Of a DNA stretch of 32,711 nt, positions 16,535 through 23,226 are shown one piece after another. The first letter of the stretch is position 1. The number at the start of each line of letters is the position of its first letter. A program made the position numbers and the translations under genes. The stretch spans positions 1 to 32,711 of the forward strand of contig CAMILZ010000022.1 in assembly GCA_946223075.1 (NCBI GenBank). The letters are read 5' to 3'. Origin of the DNA: an uncultured Dermabacteraceae bacterium. GTDB taxonomy: Bacteria > Actinomycetota > Actinomycetes > Actinomycetales > Dermabacteraceae. A model generated the notes under the pieces. It worked only from the letters and a program-made list of their open reading frames with translations. It searched no databases and was not told the DNA's origin.

Positions 16535-17350
16535 ATGACTTCTCACGTTGATGTTCTCGTTGTTGCCGCGATGGCCGAAGAGGCCGCCGCCGTTTCCGCT
16601 CTCGGCACCGATTTTCACCCTGTCGCGCACCCGTTTGCCGGCGCCGGTCAAGGTGAAGGCGCGGGCCCTTCGGGGGCGGTGAGCGCCTCGGTGGGCACGC
16701 TCGAGTGCGCGGGGTCCGGTGTGAGTTCCAGTGCGGCTTCCGGTGCGGGGACCTCGGGGTCCGACGCTTCCTCGGCCACTATCGCGCTCGTGACGACTGG
16801 CGTTGGCACGGCTGCCGCGAGCGCCGTTCTTTCCTGGGCTGTTGGTGAATTTGCGCCTCGTCTGATCGTGAACGTGGGCAGTTGCGGTGGCCTCGCCGAC
16901 GACATCACCGTGGGCACGGTCGCGATCGGCACCTCCTACTCGTATTCAATTGCCGAGGCCACGGCCTTCGGCTACGAAACGGGGCAGGTTCCGGGCGCGC
17001 CCGCGCGCTTCGGCGGTGAGGAATGCGAGCAGCGCGCCGCCCGCACCCTCGAGGCGGTTGAGGCGGCAGGGCTTTCGGCGCGCTCGGGTCTCATGCTTTC
17101 CGGAGATGCCTTCGTGACGGCGGACATCGCCGAAGGCGTGCGCGCGAAGTTCCCGGGGGCGATCACGGCGGACATGGAGTCGTGCGCCTTCGCCCACGTT
17201 GCGCATCTGTTCCAGGTGCCGTTCCTCGCCCTTCGGGCCGTGAGCGACCTGTGCTCGCCGCGCGCAAACGAAGAGTTTCACATTGGCCTCGAGGTAGCGG
17301 CGGAAGCGTCGGCCCGCGCCCTGCGCTGCGCTCTCCCGGCACTGCGCTAG
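16535..17350 (+). CDS. mtnN: 5'-methylthioadenosine/S-adenosylhomocysteine nucleosidase-like protein
   Basis: A 271-residue nucleoside phosphorylase-fold protein that would split MTA and/or SAH (or a related nucleoside) into adenine and a thio-ribose. Landmarks are VAAMAEEAAAV with the acidic residue near 15, the NVGSCGGL loop at 113-120, SGDAFVT at 189-195, the ribose-binding Glu215 in DMES, and catalytic Asp238 in RAVSD. Enterobacterial enzymes have about 232 residues. Here an insert of about 45 residues rich in Gly, Ser and Ala (roughly 35-80) separates strand 1 from the phosphate/ribose loop. The start is set by MTSHVDVLVVAAM and the -10 spacing. In sulfur metabolism it would recycle by-products of SAM use. 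Confidence 0.85.
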   Translation: MTSHVDVLVVAAMAEEAAAVSALGTDFHPVAHPFAGAGQGEGAGPSGAVSASVGTLECAGSGVSSSAASGAGTSGSDASSATIALVTTGVGTAAASAVLSWAVGEFAPRLIVNVGSCGGLADDITVGTVAIGTSYSYSIAEATAFGYETGQVPGAPARFGGEECEQRAARTLEAVEAAGLSARSGLMLSGDAFVTADIAEGVRAKFPGAITADMESCAFAHVAHLFQVPFLALRAVSDLCSPRANEEFHIGLEVAAEASARALRCALPALR

Positions 17351-17394
17351 GGCATTACTGGGGCATGAGCCGCCCTCTTCGCACCCCATCATGA

Positions 17395-17457
17395 AAGTGG
17401 TGAAATACCGCCACCACACGTGCAAAGCCGAGGCTCTGACGCCGTTTTTCACCACTT
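17395..17457. repeat. 11-bp inverted repeat pair
   Basis: AAGTGGTGAAA at 17395-17405 is the exact reverse complement of TTTCACCACTT at 17447-17457, with 41 bp between. A smaller GTGGTG/CACCAC pair lies inside the left part. It resembles a REP-like palindromic unit. Confidence 0.6.
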
Positions 17458-17661
17458 CCGTGAAACGAAGTCGCCGCGAGAAGGCCAAATGCAGGATTTG
17501 GGCAGCCCACCCCTTTTGAGGGTGGAGAAAAGTGCAGGGGCACCCCCGAAACCGGCCACTCTGACACCGTTACCTCCACCCTGAGGGTGGTGGGGCGTGG
17601 TGAGACCGTTCACCGATCCGTGCCCGCGAAACAGCACTTCATGTACGGTAGGGAAGCAAAG

Positions 17662-17683
17662 ACAGCCCTCGCGGCTGTTTTTT
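17662..17683 (+). terminator. intrinsic terminator in the BCCT leader (possible attenuator)
   Basis: ACAGCC, a 5-nt loop CTCGC, and GGCTGT are followed directly by a run of six T. It lies 20 nt before the ribosome binding site of the transporter gene and reads in the same direction. It either ends an upstream transcript or acts as an attenuator in the transporter leader. Confidence 0.65.
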
Positions 17684-17702
17684 CATGCCTTTTACCCGCA
17701 TC

Positions 17703-17711
17703 AAAGGAGGT
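17703..17711 (+). promoter_or_regulatory. strong ribosome binding site deciding a TTG start
   Basis: AAAGGAGGT lies 5 nt before a TTG codon at 17717. It is the best Shine-Dalgarno match in the window and is the reason for starting the transporter at TTG rather than at a far-upstream in-frame codon that would lie before the terminator hairpin. Confidence 0.8.
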
Positions 17712-17716
17712 CGGCC

Positions 17717-19525
17717 TTGACGAGCGCAACGGCCACAAAACCCACGCGCAACGAAACCCCGCCGGGCGAAAGCGAGCCACGGCACTACGGCATGGCGAAA
17801 GGGGTCTTCTACCCCTCAGCCGCGATCATCATCGTCGCGGTGCTGTTTTCCGTGCTTCTTCCCGAGCAATTCAGCAAGGTCGTAAGCGCAATCAACACGA
17901 CAATCGTGGAGAGCGTCGGCTGGTACTACATTCTCGCGGCGACGTTCTTCGTAGCGGCGGCAGCAGTGCTCGCTTTCTCGCGTCTCGGCTCGATCAAGCT
18001 CGGTAAGGACGATGAGGAGCCGCAATACGGGCTCATGTCGTGGTTCGCGATGCTGTTCGCGGCTGGCATGGGCATCGGCCTCGTCTTCTGGGGAGCCGCG
18101 GAACCGCTCACGTTCTTCGCATCGAACCCGCCGCCGAACATCGCCGAACTCCCCGAGGCGGCACGCGCGCCGAAGGCCATGGCGCAGGTATTCCTCCACT
18201 GGGGCCTGCACGCGTGGGGCATCTACGTCATCGTGGGTCTCGCCGTCGCCTACGCGACGCACCGCCGCGGCCGCCCGCTCTCGGTGCGCTGGGCACTCGA
18301 GCCGATTCTCGGCCGCCACACTGACACGTGGATTGGCAACGTCATCGACACGATCGCCGTCGTGGGCACCCTCTTCGGCGTGGCCACGTCGCTCGGCTTC
18401 GGCGTGAACCAGATTTCCGCAGGCCTCGTGCACCTCGGCCTGCTTCCGGATAACCCGTGGCTGCGTTTCGTCATGGTCATCGTCATCACTGGCCTCGCGA
18501 CCCTGTCGGTAGCCTCGGGCCTCGAAAAGGGCATCAAGTTCCTTTCGAACACGAACCTCGTTCTCGCGGGCATTCTGCTCGTGGTGATGCTCATTCTCGG
18601 GCCCACGCTGTTCCTGCTTCGCGACTTCGTGTCGGGCATCGGCAACTACCTGCAGAACTTTATTTCCCTGAGCTTCCAGACCCTCCCGTTCTACGGCGAT
18701 GATGGCGCCTCCTGGCTCAATGGTTGGACGACGTTCTACTGGGGCTGGTGGATCTCGTGGTCGCCGTTCGTTGGCGTGTTCATCGCGCGCATCTCGCGCG
18801 GCCGCACCGTGCGTGAGTTCATCATGGGCGTCATGCTCGTGCCCACGCTCGTGACGATCCTGTGGTTTACCGTGATGGGCGGCACCGCAATCTACAAGAG
18901 TGTGTTCGAGGGCGCGAACTTCCTCAATGCCGAAGGGGCGATCGACCAGAATCTCGCCCTGTTCCAGGTATTCGAGACGATGCCCGCGAGCGGTCTCCTT
19001 TCGGGCCTCGCGATCATCCTCGTGACGATCTTCTTCGTGACCTCGGCGGACTCCGGCGCCTTCGTGGTGGACATGATCGCGCACCGTGGCGATCCTGAGC
19101 CGCCACGCGGCACCCGCATTTTCTGGGCGGTCACGAGCGGCGCCATTCCCGCGGCGCTCATCGGCATCGCTGCATACACGGGCGCGGGCGACGCCTCGGG
19201 CATGAGCGGCCTCCAGGCGCTCGCGCTCATCGCGGCCCTTCCGTGGTCGGTCGTCATGATCGCGATGGTCGTCTCGATGTTCAAGGCGCTGCGCCACGAG
19301 GTGCGCATGATCGAGCGCCTCGAGCTGCAGATTCGCCGCCGCGAGCTCGTCGAGCACGTGACCGACCACGTGACCGAGCACGTCTCGGACCAGGTGGCCG
19401 ATCAGGTCGCCGACAAGGTCTACGAGCGCGTGGCTACGGAAACGGGCCAGATCGACCTCGGTGCGATCAATGCTCCCAAGGCAGCACCGGCCAAGGGCAC
19501 GCACACGCACCGTTCCCTCGACTAG
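17717..19525 (+). CDS. BCCT-family glycine betaine/choline-type transporter
   Basis: A 602-residue secondary transporter for compatible solutes such as glycine betaine, with 12 membrane segments. The GMGIG motif in FAAGMGIGLVFWGAAEPL is the sodium/substrate loop of betaine and choline carriers. The aromatic box segment is WGWWISWSPFVGVFIARISR. The C-terminal cytosolic tail (about residues 530-602) starts with MIERLELQIRRREL and then carries seven consecutive tetrads of the form x-(D/E)-(H/Q/K/R)-V at 545-572. In the BetP relative the C-terminal helix senses osmotic stress; a similar role here is inference. It starts at TTG with a strong ribosome binding site, behind a terminator-like hairpin. 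Confidence 0.92.
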   Translation: MTSATATKPTRNETPPGESEPRHYGMAKGVFYPSAAIIIVAVLFSVLLPEQFSKVVSAINTTIVESVGWYYILAATFFVAAAAVLAFSRLGSIKLGKDDEEPQYGLMSWFAMLFAAGMGIGLVFWGAAEPLTFFASNPPPNIAELPEAARAPKAMAQVFLHWGLHAWGIYVIVGLAVAYATHRRGRPLSVRWALEPILGRHTDTWIGNVIDTIAVVGTLFGVATSLGFGVNQISAGLVHLGLLPDNPWLRFVMVIVITGLATLSVASGLEKGIKFLSNTNLVLAGILLVVMLILGPTLFLLRDFVSGIGNYLQNFISLSFQTLPFYGDDGASWLNGWTTFYWGWWISWSPFVGVFIARISRGRTVREFIMGVMLVPTLVTILWFTVMGGTAIYKSVFEGANFLNAEGAIDQNLALFQVFETMPASGLLSGLAIILVTIFFVTSADSGAFVVDMIAHRGDPEPPRGTRIFWAVTSGAIPAALIGIAAYTGAGDASGMSGLQALALIAALPWSVVMIAMVVSMFKALRHEVRMIERLELQIRRRELVEHVTDHVTEHVSDQVADQVADKVYERVATETGQIDLGAINAPKAAPAKGTHTHRSLD

Positions 19526-19560
19526 GTCGCGCATAAGCGCAAGGACTGATCCGTCACACG

Positions 19561-19606
19561 AAGGGTGTGGCGCTGGGCTCACCGGAGCCTCGCGCCACGC
19601 CCTTTT
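19561..19606 (+). terminator. intrinsic terminator after the BCCT gene
   Basis: A 13-bp arm at 19561-19573 pairs with 19592-19604 with one G-T wobble, and ends in TTTT. It is 35 nt after the transporter stop codon. Confidence 0.8.
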
Positions 19607-19617
19607 CCTATGACCCT

Positions 19618-19637
19618 GGGCCCTTTGGCCCTTTTTT
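19618..19637 (+). terminator. second intrinsic terminator
   Basis: GGGCC, loop CTTT and GGCCC are followed by six T. It is a short back-up terminator between the transporter and the next promoter. Confidence 0.75.
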
Positions 19638-19653
19638 CTCGTTCCTAGGTAGT

Positions 19654-19659
19654 TAGGTT
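19654..19659 (+). promoter_or_regulatory. leaderless-type -10 element of the small RHH-like gene
   Basis: TAGGTT is followed by 6 nt and ATG at 19666. It begins 17 nt after the preceding T-run. Confidence 0.6.
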
Positions 19660-19665
19660 TGAATC

Positions 19666-19854
19666 ATGACTACCTCAGGTTCGGCCTATTCAAAGCGCCA
19701 ATTCAATGTGCAACTACCGATCGACCTCATCACGCAAATCAAGCACGCGTCGATCGATGAGTCGATGACCCTTTCGGAGTTTGTCGAGCGGCTTCTTCGC
19801 TCCGCGCTCGAGGAGCGCACCGAGCCCGCTGACGAAAGCGCTGCCGCAGCCTAA
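19666..19854 (+). CDS. small ribbon-helix-helix-like DNA-binding protein
   Basis: A 62-residue protein. An N-terminal strand RQFNVQLPIDLITQIKHAS is followed by two helices, with MTLSEFVERLLRSALEE as the second. This strand-helix-helix pattern is that of MetJ/Arc-type (RHH) regulators and antitoxins, which bind DNA as dimers with the strand in the major groove. The tail EPADESAAAA is acidic and low-complexity. There is no toxin gene next to it: the following gene, on the other strand, is a sulfurtransferase. It has its own leaderless promoter between two terminators and a convergent neighbour, so it is a single-gene unit. Its target is unknown. Confidence 0.7.
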   Translation: MTTSGSAYSKRQFNVQLPIDLITQIKHASIDESMTLSEFVERLLRSALEERTEPADESAAAA

Positions 19855-19876
19855 CGCTTGCGGTTCCGACGGTTGC

Positions 19877-20809
19877 CTAGGCAGCGTCGGACCTCTCTCC
19901 TTCCCCCGTTTCCACCGCGCGTTCGGGGTTGCGCGACCATTCAGAGTATGAGCCTGCGTAGAGGTAGACGTGGGCGAAGCCGGCGTAATCCATCGCGAGT
20001 GTGTTGACCGCAGCGCTCACGCCCGAGCCGCAATAGTTGAACGTGATTCGTTCCGTTGTCGCGCCCGCGCCTTCGAAGGAGGCGCGGATGTCCTCGCGTG
20101 AGCGGAGGGTGCCGTCGGCCTTGAGTAGCGACGTGAAGGGGACGTTTTTCGCCGTGGGGATATGCCCGGGTCGCGGGTCGAGATCCTCGGATTCGCCGCG
20201 GTAGCGGGCGGGCGGTCGCGCATCGATCAGGAGGGCGCCCTTGGTGGGGATCGCGTGTTGGACCTCGTCTTCGCTCACGAGCCGCACGTAGGGCTGCCAC
20301 GGGAAGTCGCTCGGTTGGCGCCGAACCTCGCCGCTTGCGAGCGAGTCCTCGCCGGCCACGCGCACGTACGCCTCGAGACCGCCGTCGAGAACGGCGGCAT
20401 TCACGCCCACGAAACGCAGCATGAGCGCGAGCCGTGCGGCACCCATCGGGTCGCCCGCCCCGTAGCAGATCACCGTGTCTTCGAAATTGATGCCGAGCGC
20501 GCTGAGTTTCTCGGAAAGGTCATCGTCGTCGGGGAACGGGTGGCGGCCGCGCTCCGGTGCGCCGTCGCCCGTGAGGTCTTCTTCGAGGTCCACGAAGATC
20601 GCGCCGGGAATATGCACCTCGAGGTAGTCCTCACGCAGCGAGCCTTTCGCGACGCTCCAGCGCACGTCGGCAATGACGAGATCACCCGTGCCTGGCTCGA
20701 GACTTCCGATGTTTTCGCTTCCGCTTTCGGGGGCGCGGCCTCCCGTTCGCTCGAGGAGCGCCGCGGCGCTGATGAATGGCGGCAGGTCCTGCCAGTCAAA
20801 CTCGCTCAT
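19877..20809 (-). CDS. 3-mercaptopyruvate/thiosulfate sulfurtransferase (tandem rhodanese)
   Basis: A 310-residue enzyme with two rhodanese domains. The N-terminal inactive one covers about residues 10-150 (DVRWSVAKGSLREDYLEVHIPGA, shown in part; LDGGLEAY). The C-terminal active one covers about 175-300. The active-site loop NYCGSGVSA has Cys260, which would carry the persulfide. CGSGV(T/S)A is closer to mercaptopyruvate sulfurtransferases (SseA-like) than to thiosulfate-type loops. It is cytoplasmic, with no signal. The ATG overlaps the stop of the HAD gene by four bases, forming an operon. It would supply sulfane sulfur and could feed the TusA-like carriers 5 kb away, but no link beyond chemistry is visible. 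Confidence 0.9.
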   Translation of the reverse strand: MSEFDWQDLPPFISAAALLERTGGRAPESGSENIGSLEPGTGDLVIADVRWSVAKGSLREDYLEVHIPGAIFVDLEEDLTGDGAPERGRHPFPDDDDLSEKLSALGINFEDTVICYGAGDPMGAARLALMLRFVGVNAAVLDGGLEAYVRVAGEDSLASGEVRRQPSDFPWQPYVRLVSEDEVQHAIPTKGALLIDARPPARYRGESEDLDPRPGHIPTAKNVPFTSLLKADGTLRSREDIRASFEGAGATTERITFNYCGSGVSAAVNTLAMDYAGFAHVYLYAGSYSEWSRNPERAVETGEGERSDAA

Positions 20810-21648
20810 GTCTCAAGCGTAGTGCGGGCGAGGACGCGCGCTCTCAGAGCCGCGTCGATCACGTGGGCCACTCCGGCATCGGTGTTGGCGGGGGCGAGGG
20901 CGTCGGCGTGTGCGTGGAGGTCCGTGTGGCCGTTTCGCACGGCAAGGCCGACGCCTGCCGCGCCCAGCATCGGGAGGTCATTCGGCATGTCGCCCACGGC
21001 CCACACCTGCGCGGGCGTGATTTCGCGAACGTGACACGCGTGGGCAATCGCGGTCGCTTTCGAGATACCGAACGGACTCAGCTCGGCGAGGCCATCGGAC
21101 GTGGACACCTGTAGCTCGGCGAGACCCTCGATCCGCTCGCGCACCTCGCGGTAAAAATCTTCCGTGCCGAGTGCCTTCGACACCGCGAGGATCTTGCCTG
21201 CGCCGCACGAAATCTCACGCAACGGAGTAAAGGTAGCGTCGGACTCCCGATCCCGCTCCCCCGCTGCCGGCGCCGAGGGGAACGCTCGCTCCCGCACAAA
21301 CCCTCTTGAGGTTTCCGCCGAGAAGGCAATCCCCGGGACGGGGGCGAGCGCGCGGGCAACCTCGTGAACGTCGTTCATCGAGAATCCACGATCCTCGAGT
21401 ACTGCTCCGGTCGCCGCGTCGAGAACGTAGGCGCCGTTCGCGGCATAGATCGCGCCTACGCTGAGCCCGCGAAACCGCGTGAGCCACCGCGGAGGGCGCG
21501 CGGTGACGAGGCAAAAATCGAGGCCACCTTCGTGTGCTCGCACGAGCGCCTCGAGGTTCTTCGAGGGGATCGCGCCGTCGTCGTCCACGAAGGTGCCGTC
21601 GATATCGGCGGCGATGAGGGCAGGCGCGGGCGGTGAGAGAGGGAGCAT
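20806..21648 (-). CDS. HAD-superfamily (Cof-like) phosphatase
   Basis: A 280-residue phosphatase, distinct in sequence from the one at 66-935. Motif I is AADIDGTFVDDDG with Asp15 and Asp17. A helical region with LVTARPPRWLTRFRGL follows. The Lys of GISKATAI and the metal-binding VGDMPNDLPML complete the active site. The start chosen is MLPLSPPAPALIAADIDG. It lies 6 nt after a TACGAT -10, while an extension of 45 residues upstream would overlap the divergent kinase gene. It is co-translated with the sulfurtransferase. The substrate is unknown. Confidence 0.88.
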   Translation of the reverse strand: MLPLSPPAPALIAADIDGTFVDDDGAIPSKNLEALVRAHEGGLDFCLVTARPPRWLTRFRGLSVGAIYAANGAYVLDAATGAVLEDRGFSMNDVHEVARALAPVPGIAFSAETSRGFVRERAFPSAPAAGERDRESDATFTPLREISCGAGKILAVSKALGTEDFYREVRERIEGLAELQVSTSDGLAELSPFGISKATAIAHACHVREITPAQVWAVGDMPNDLPMLGAAGVGLAVRNGHTDLHAHADALAPANTDAGVAHVIDAALRARVLARTTLET

Positions 21649-21654
21649 TGCCTC

Positions 21655-21660
21655 ATCGTA
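21655..21660 (-). promoter_or_regulatory. leaderless-type -10 of the HAD-sulfurtransferase operon
   Basis: On the minus strand TACGAT is followed by 6 nt and the ATG. Only 7 bp separate it from the -10 of the divergent kinase gene. Confidence 0.6.
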
Positions 21661-21667
21661 GTGCCCG

Positions 21668-21673
21668 TACACT
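21668..21673 (+). promoter_or_regulatory. leaderless-type -10 of the PfkB kinase gene
   Basis: TACACT is followed by 6 nt and ATG at 21680. The two divergent start points are 32 bp apart. Confidence 0.6.
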
Positions 21674-21679
21674 CGAGTT

Positions 21680-22624
21680 ATGCCCCGAGTTCTCCATACC
21701 GCCCAAGCGCTCGTTGATGTCATGATCGAAGTCCCCTCGCTTCCGCGCACGGGCAATAATGTCAATGCCCTCGGTGTGCCCAAGTCCTATGCGGGCGGCG
21801 CCGTCACCATTTCGCTCGCGGCGGCGCGCGTGGGTGCTCAAGCCGTGCACGGGGGTGCCCACGGGGAGGGCCCAAACGGCGATCTCATCCGCGAGGTGCT
21901 GCGAGAGAACAAGATCGGGCTTTCGAGCCCCGCTGTTGAGGGTAAGGACACGGGTAGTTGCTACGTTTTCGTGGAGCCTTCGGCGGAGCGCACGTTCGTG
22001 ACGTGCTACGGCGCCGAACGCGACATCACCGCCGAGTCGCTTGCGCTGCTTGATCCCGAGGTCGGGGACCTCCTGTGCGTGAGCGGCTACAGCCTTTTCG
22101 AGCCCACGCGCGATCCGCTCCTCGCCTTCCTCGACTCGCTCGACTCGGGTGTTCACCTCGTTCTCGACCCAGGCGCGCCGTTCGCGTCGTTCCCGCGTGC
22201 GCTGCGCAAGCGGATCCTCGCGCGCACCGACGTGTGGACGTCAAACGCCGACGAAGCACGTGAGATCACCGGGATCGACGACGTGAGGGGAACCCTGCCC
22301 GCCCTCGGCCGGCTTCTCGGGCGCGGCGCGGTCGTGATCGTGAGGGATGGGTCCGACGGTTGCTATCTCTTCGAGCGCGGCCACCTCGACTACGTGCCCG
22401 GCTACCCACAAAAGGCGATCGATACGAACGGGGCGGGCGATACTCACACGGGGATCCTCCTCGGCGAAAGGGCACTGGGAACCCCGTGGCTCGAGGCTGC
22501 ACGCCGCGCCAATGCCGGAGCGGCACTCAAGGTGACCCGCAAGGGTCCCATCACCGCTCCCACGCGCGAGGAAATCGATAATTTTCTTGGATCAAACCCC
22601 GCAACGTCCCTTGAAGTGAGGTGA
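21680..22624 (+). CDS. PfkB-family carbohydrate kinase
   Basis: A 314-residue ribokinase-like kinase that would phosphorylate a sugar or nucleoside with ATP. The N-terminal SYAGGAVTISLAAARVGA matches the substrate-side glycine region. The ATP/anion-hole signature DTNGAGDTHTGILLGE carries the catalytic Asp (second D). Before it lies a VIVRDGSDGCYLF strand. It lacks a sugar transporter or isomerase neighbour, so the substrate cannot be named. The promoter is leaderless and back to back with the HAD operon. The glutathione peroxidase gene starts 64 bp downstream with its own ribosome binding site and may be co-transcribed. Confidence 0.88.
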   Translation: MPRVLHTAQALVDVMIEVPSLPRTGNNVNALGVPKSYAGGAVTISLAAARVGAQAVHGGAHGEGPNGDLIREVLRENKIGLSSPAVEGKDTGSCYVFVEPSAERTFVTCYGAERDITAESLALLDPEVGDLLCVSGYSLFEPTRDPLLAFLDSLDSGVHLVLDPGAPFASFPRALRKRILARTDVWTSNADEAREITGIDDVRGTLPALGRLLGRGAVVIVRDGSDGCYLFERGHLDYVPGYPQKAIDTNGAGDTHTGILLGERALGTPWLEAARRANAGAALKVTRKGPITAPTREEIDNFLGSNPATSLEVR

Positions 22625-22688
22625 GTGGCGCACGGTATCCTGGTATCGCGCGTCACATTTTTCTCGTTACCCGAATTAAGGACCTTTC

Positions 22689-23201
22689 GTGAACTCTGCC
22701 CAACCTGAGGCCACCACACCCGCGAGCCTGTTCGACTTCACGGTCGCGGGCGCGAACGGCGAGCCACGGGACCTCTCCGAGTTCACGGGCAAAGTCACCC
22801 TCGTGGTGAACACCGCGAGCGAATGCGGCTTCACACCCCAGTACGAAGGCCTCCAGGAGCTCCAGGAACGCTTCGAGGATCGCGGTTTTAGCGTTCTCGC
22901 GTTCCCGTGCAACCAGTTTGGCAACCAGGAGCCCGGCTCGATTGAAGAGATCGTCGACTTCTGCGAAACGCGGTACCGCACGAGCTTTCCCGTGTTCGCC
23001 AAGGTCGATGTGAACGGCAAGATGGCCGATCCTCTTTTTACCTGGCTCGAAGAGCAGCGCGGCGGCATGCTCGGCGGCCGTATCACGTGGAACTTCACGA
23101 AGTTCCTCGTGGGTCGCGACGGACAAGTCATCCGCCGCTTCGCGCCCCCGATCCCCCCGTCGCGCATCGCGACGTCTGTCACGAAGGCCCTCGCGGCCTA
23201 A
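22689..23201 (+). CDS. glutathione peroxidase-family (probably thioredoxin-dependent) peroxidase
   Basis: A 170-residue peroxidase that reduces hydrogen peroxide and organic hydroperoxides. The peroxidatic Cys46 is in NTASECGFTPQY, Gln76 in FPCNQFGNQEPG, and Trp134-Asn135 in TWNFTKFLV; these make up the catalytic tetrad, with Cys instead of selenocysteine. Cys92 in DFCETRYRTSFPVF is at the resolving-Cys position of thioredoxin-dependent members, so thioredoxin or mycothiol-linked reduction is more likely than glutathione. The start is GTG with AAGGA six nt upstream. The SPFH gene follows after 25 bp, probably as one unit. Confidence 0.92.
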   Translation: MNSAQPEATTPASLFDFTVAGANGEPRDLSEFTGKVTLVVNTASECGFTPQYEGLQELQERFEDRGFSVLAFPCNQFGNQEPGSIEEIVDFCETRYRTSFPVFAKVDVNGKMADPLFTWLEEQRGGMLGGRITWNFTKFLVGRDGQVIRRFAPPIPPSRIATSVTKALAA

Positions 23202-23226
23202 CCCCCAAAGAAAGAAAGGACCATCC

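Larger units (their letters stand above)
17351..17716 (+). promoter_or_regulatory. structured intergenic leader upstream of the BCCT transporter
   Basis: This 366-bp stretch has no supported gene. It holds an 11-bp perfect inverted repeat (17395-17405 with 17447-17457), GGGTGG/CCACCC hairpins near 17509-17527 and 17575-17592, a direct-repeat pair built on TCTGAC-(G/A)-CCGTT (near 17435 and 17560), and a terminator-like hairpin just before the ribosome binding site. No promoter could be assigned with confidence. Composition is slightly less GC-rich than the flanking genes. Confidence 0.5.

Noticed and set aside
17816..19582. A 588-codon open frame antisense to the BCCT transporter
   Set aside because: It is a shadow of the transporter. 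It is full of His/Asp/Arg runs, and its start lies beyond the transporter terminator.
19666..19877. Toxin-antitoxin pair with the RHH-like protein as antitoxin
   Set aside because: No toxin-like gene is adjacent on either strand; the next gene is a full-length sulfurtransferase.
66..21648. The two HAD phosphatases as a recent duplication
   Set aside because: Apart from the shared active-site motifs, their sequences and lengths differ, so they look like separate members of a large family.
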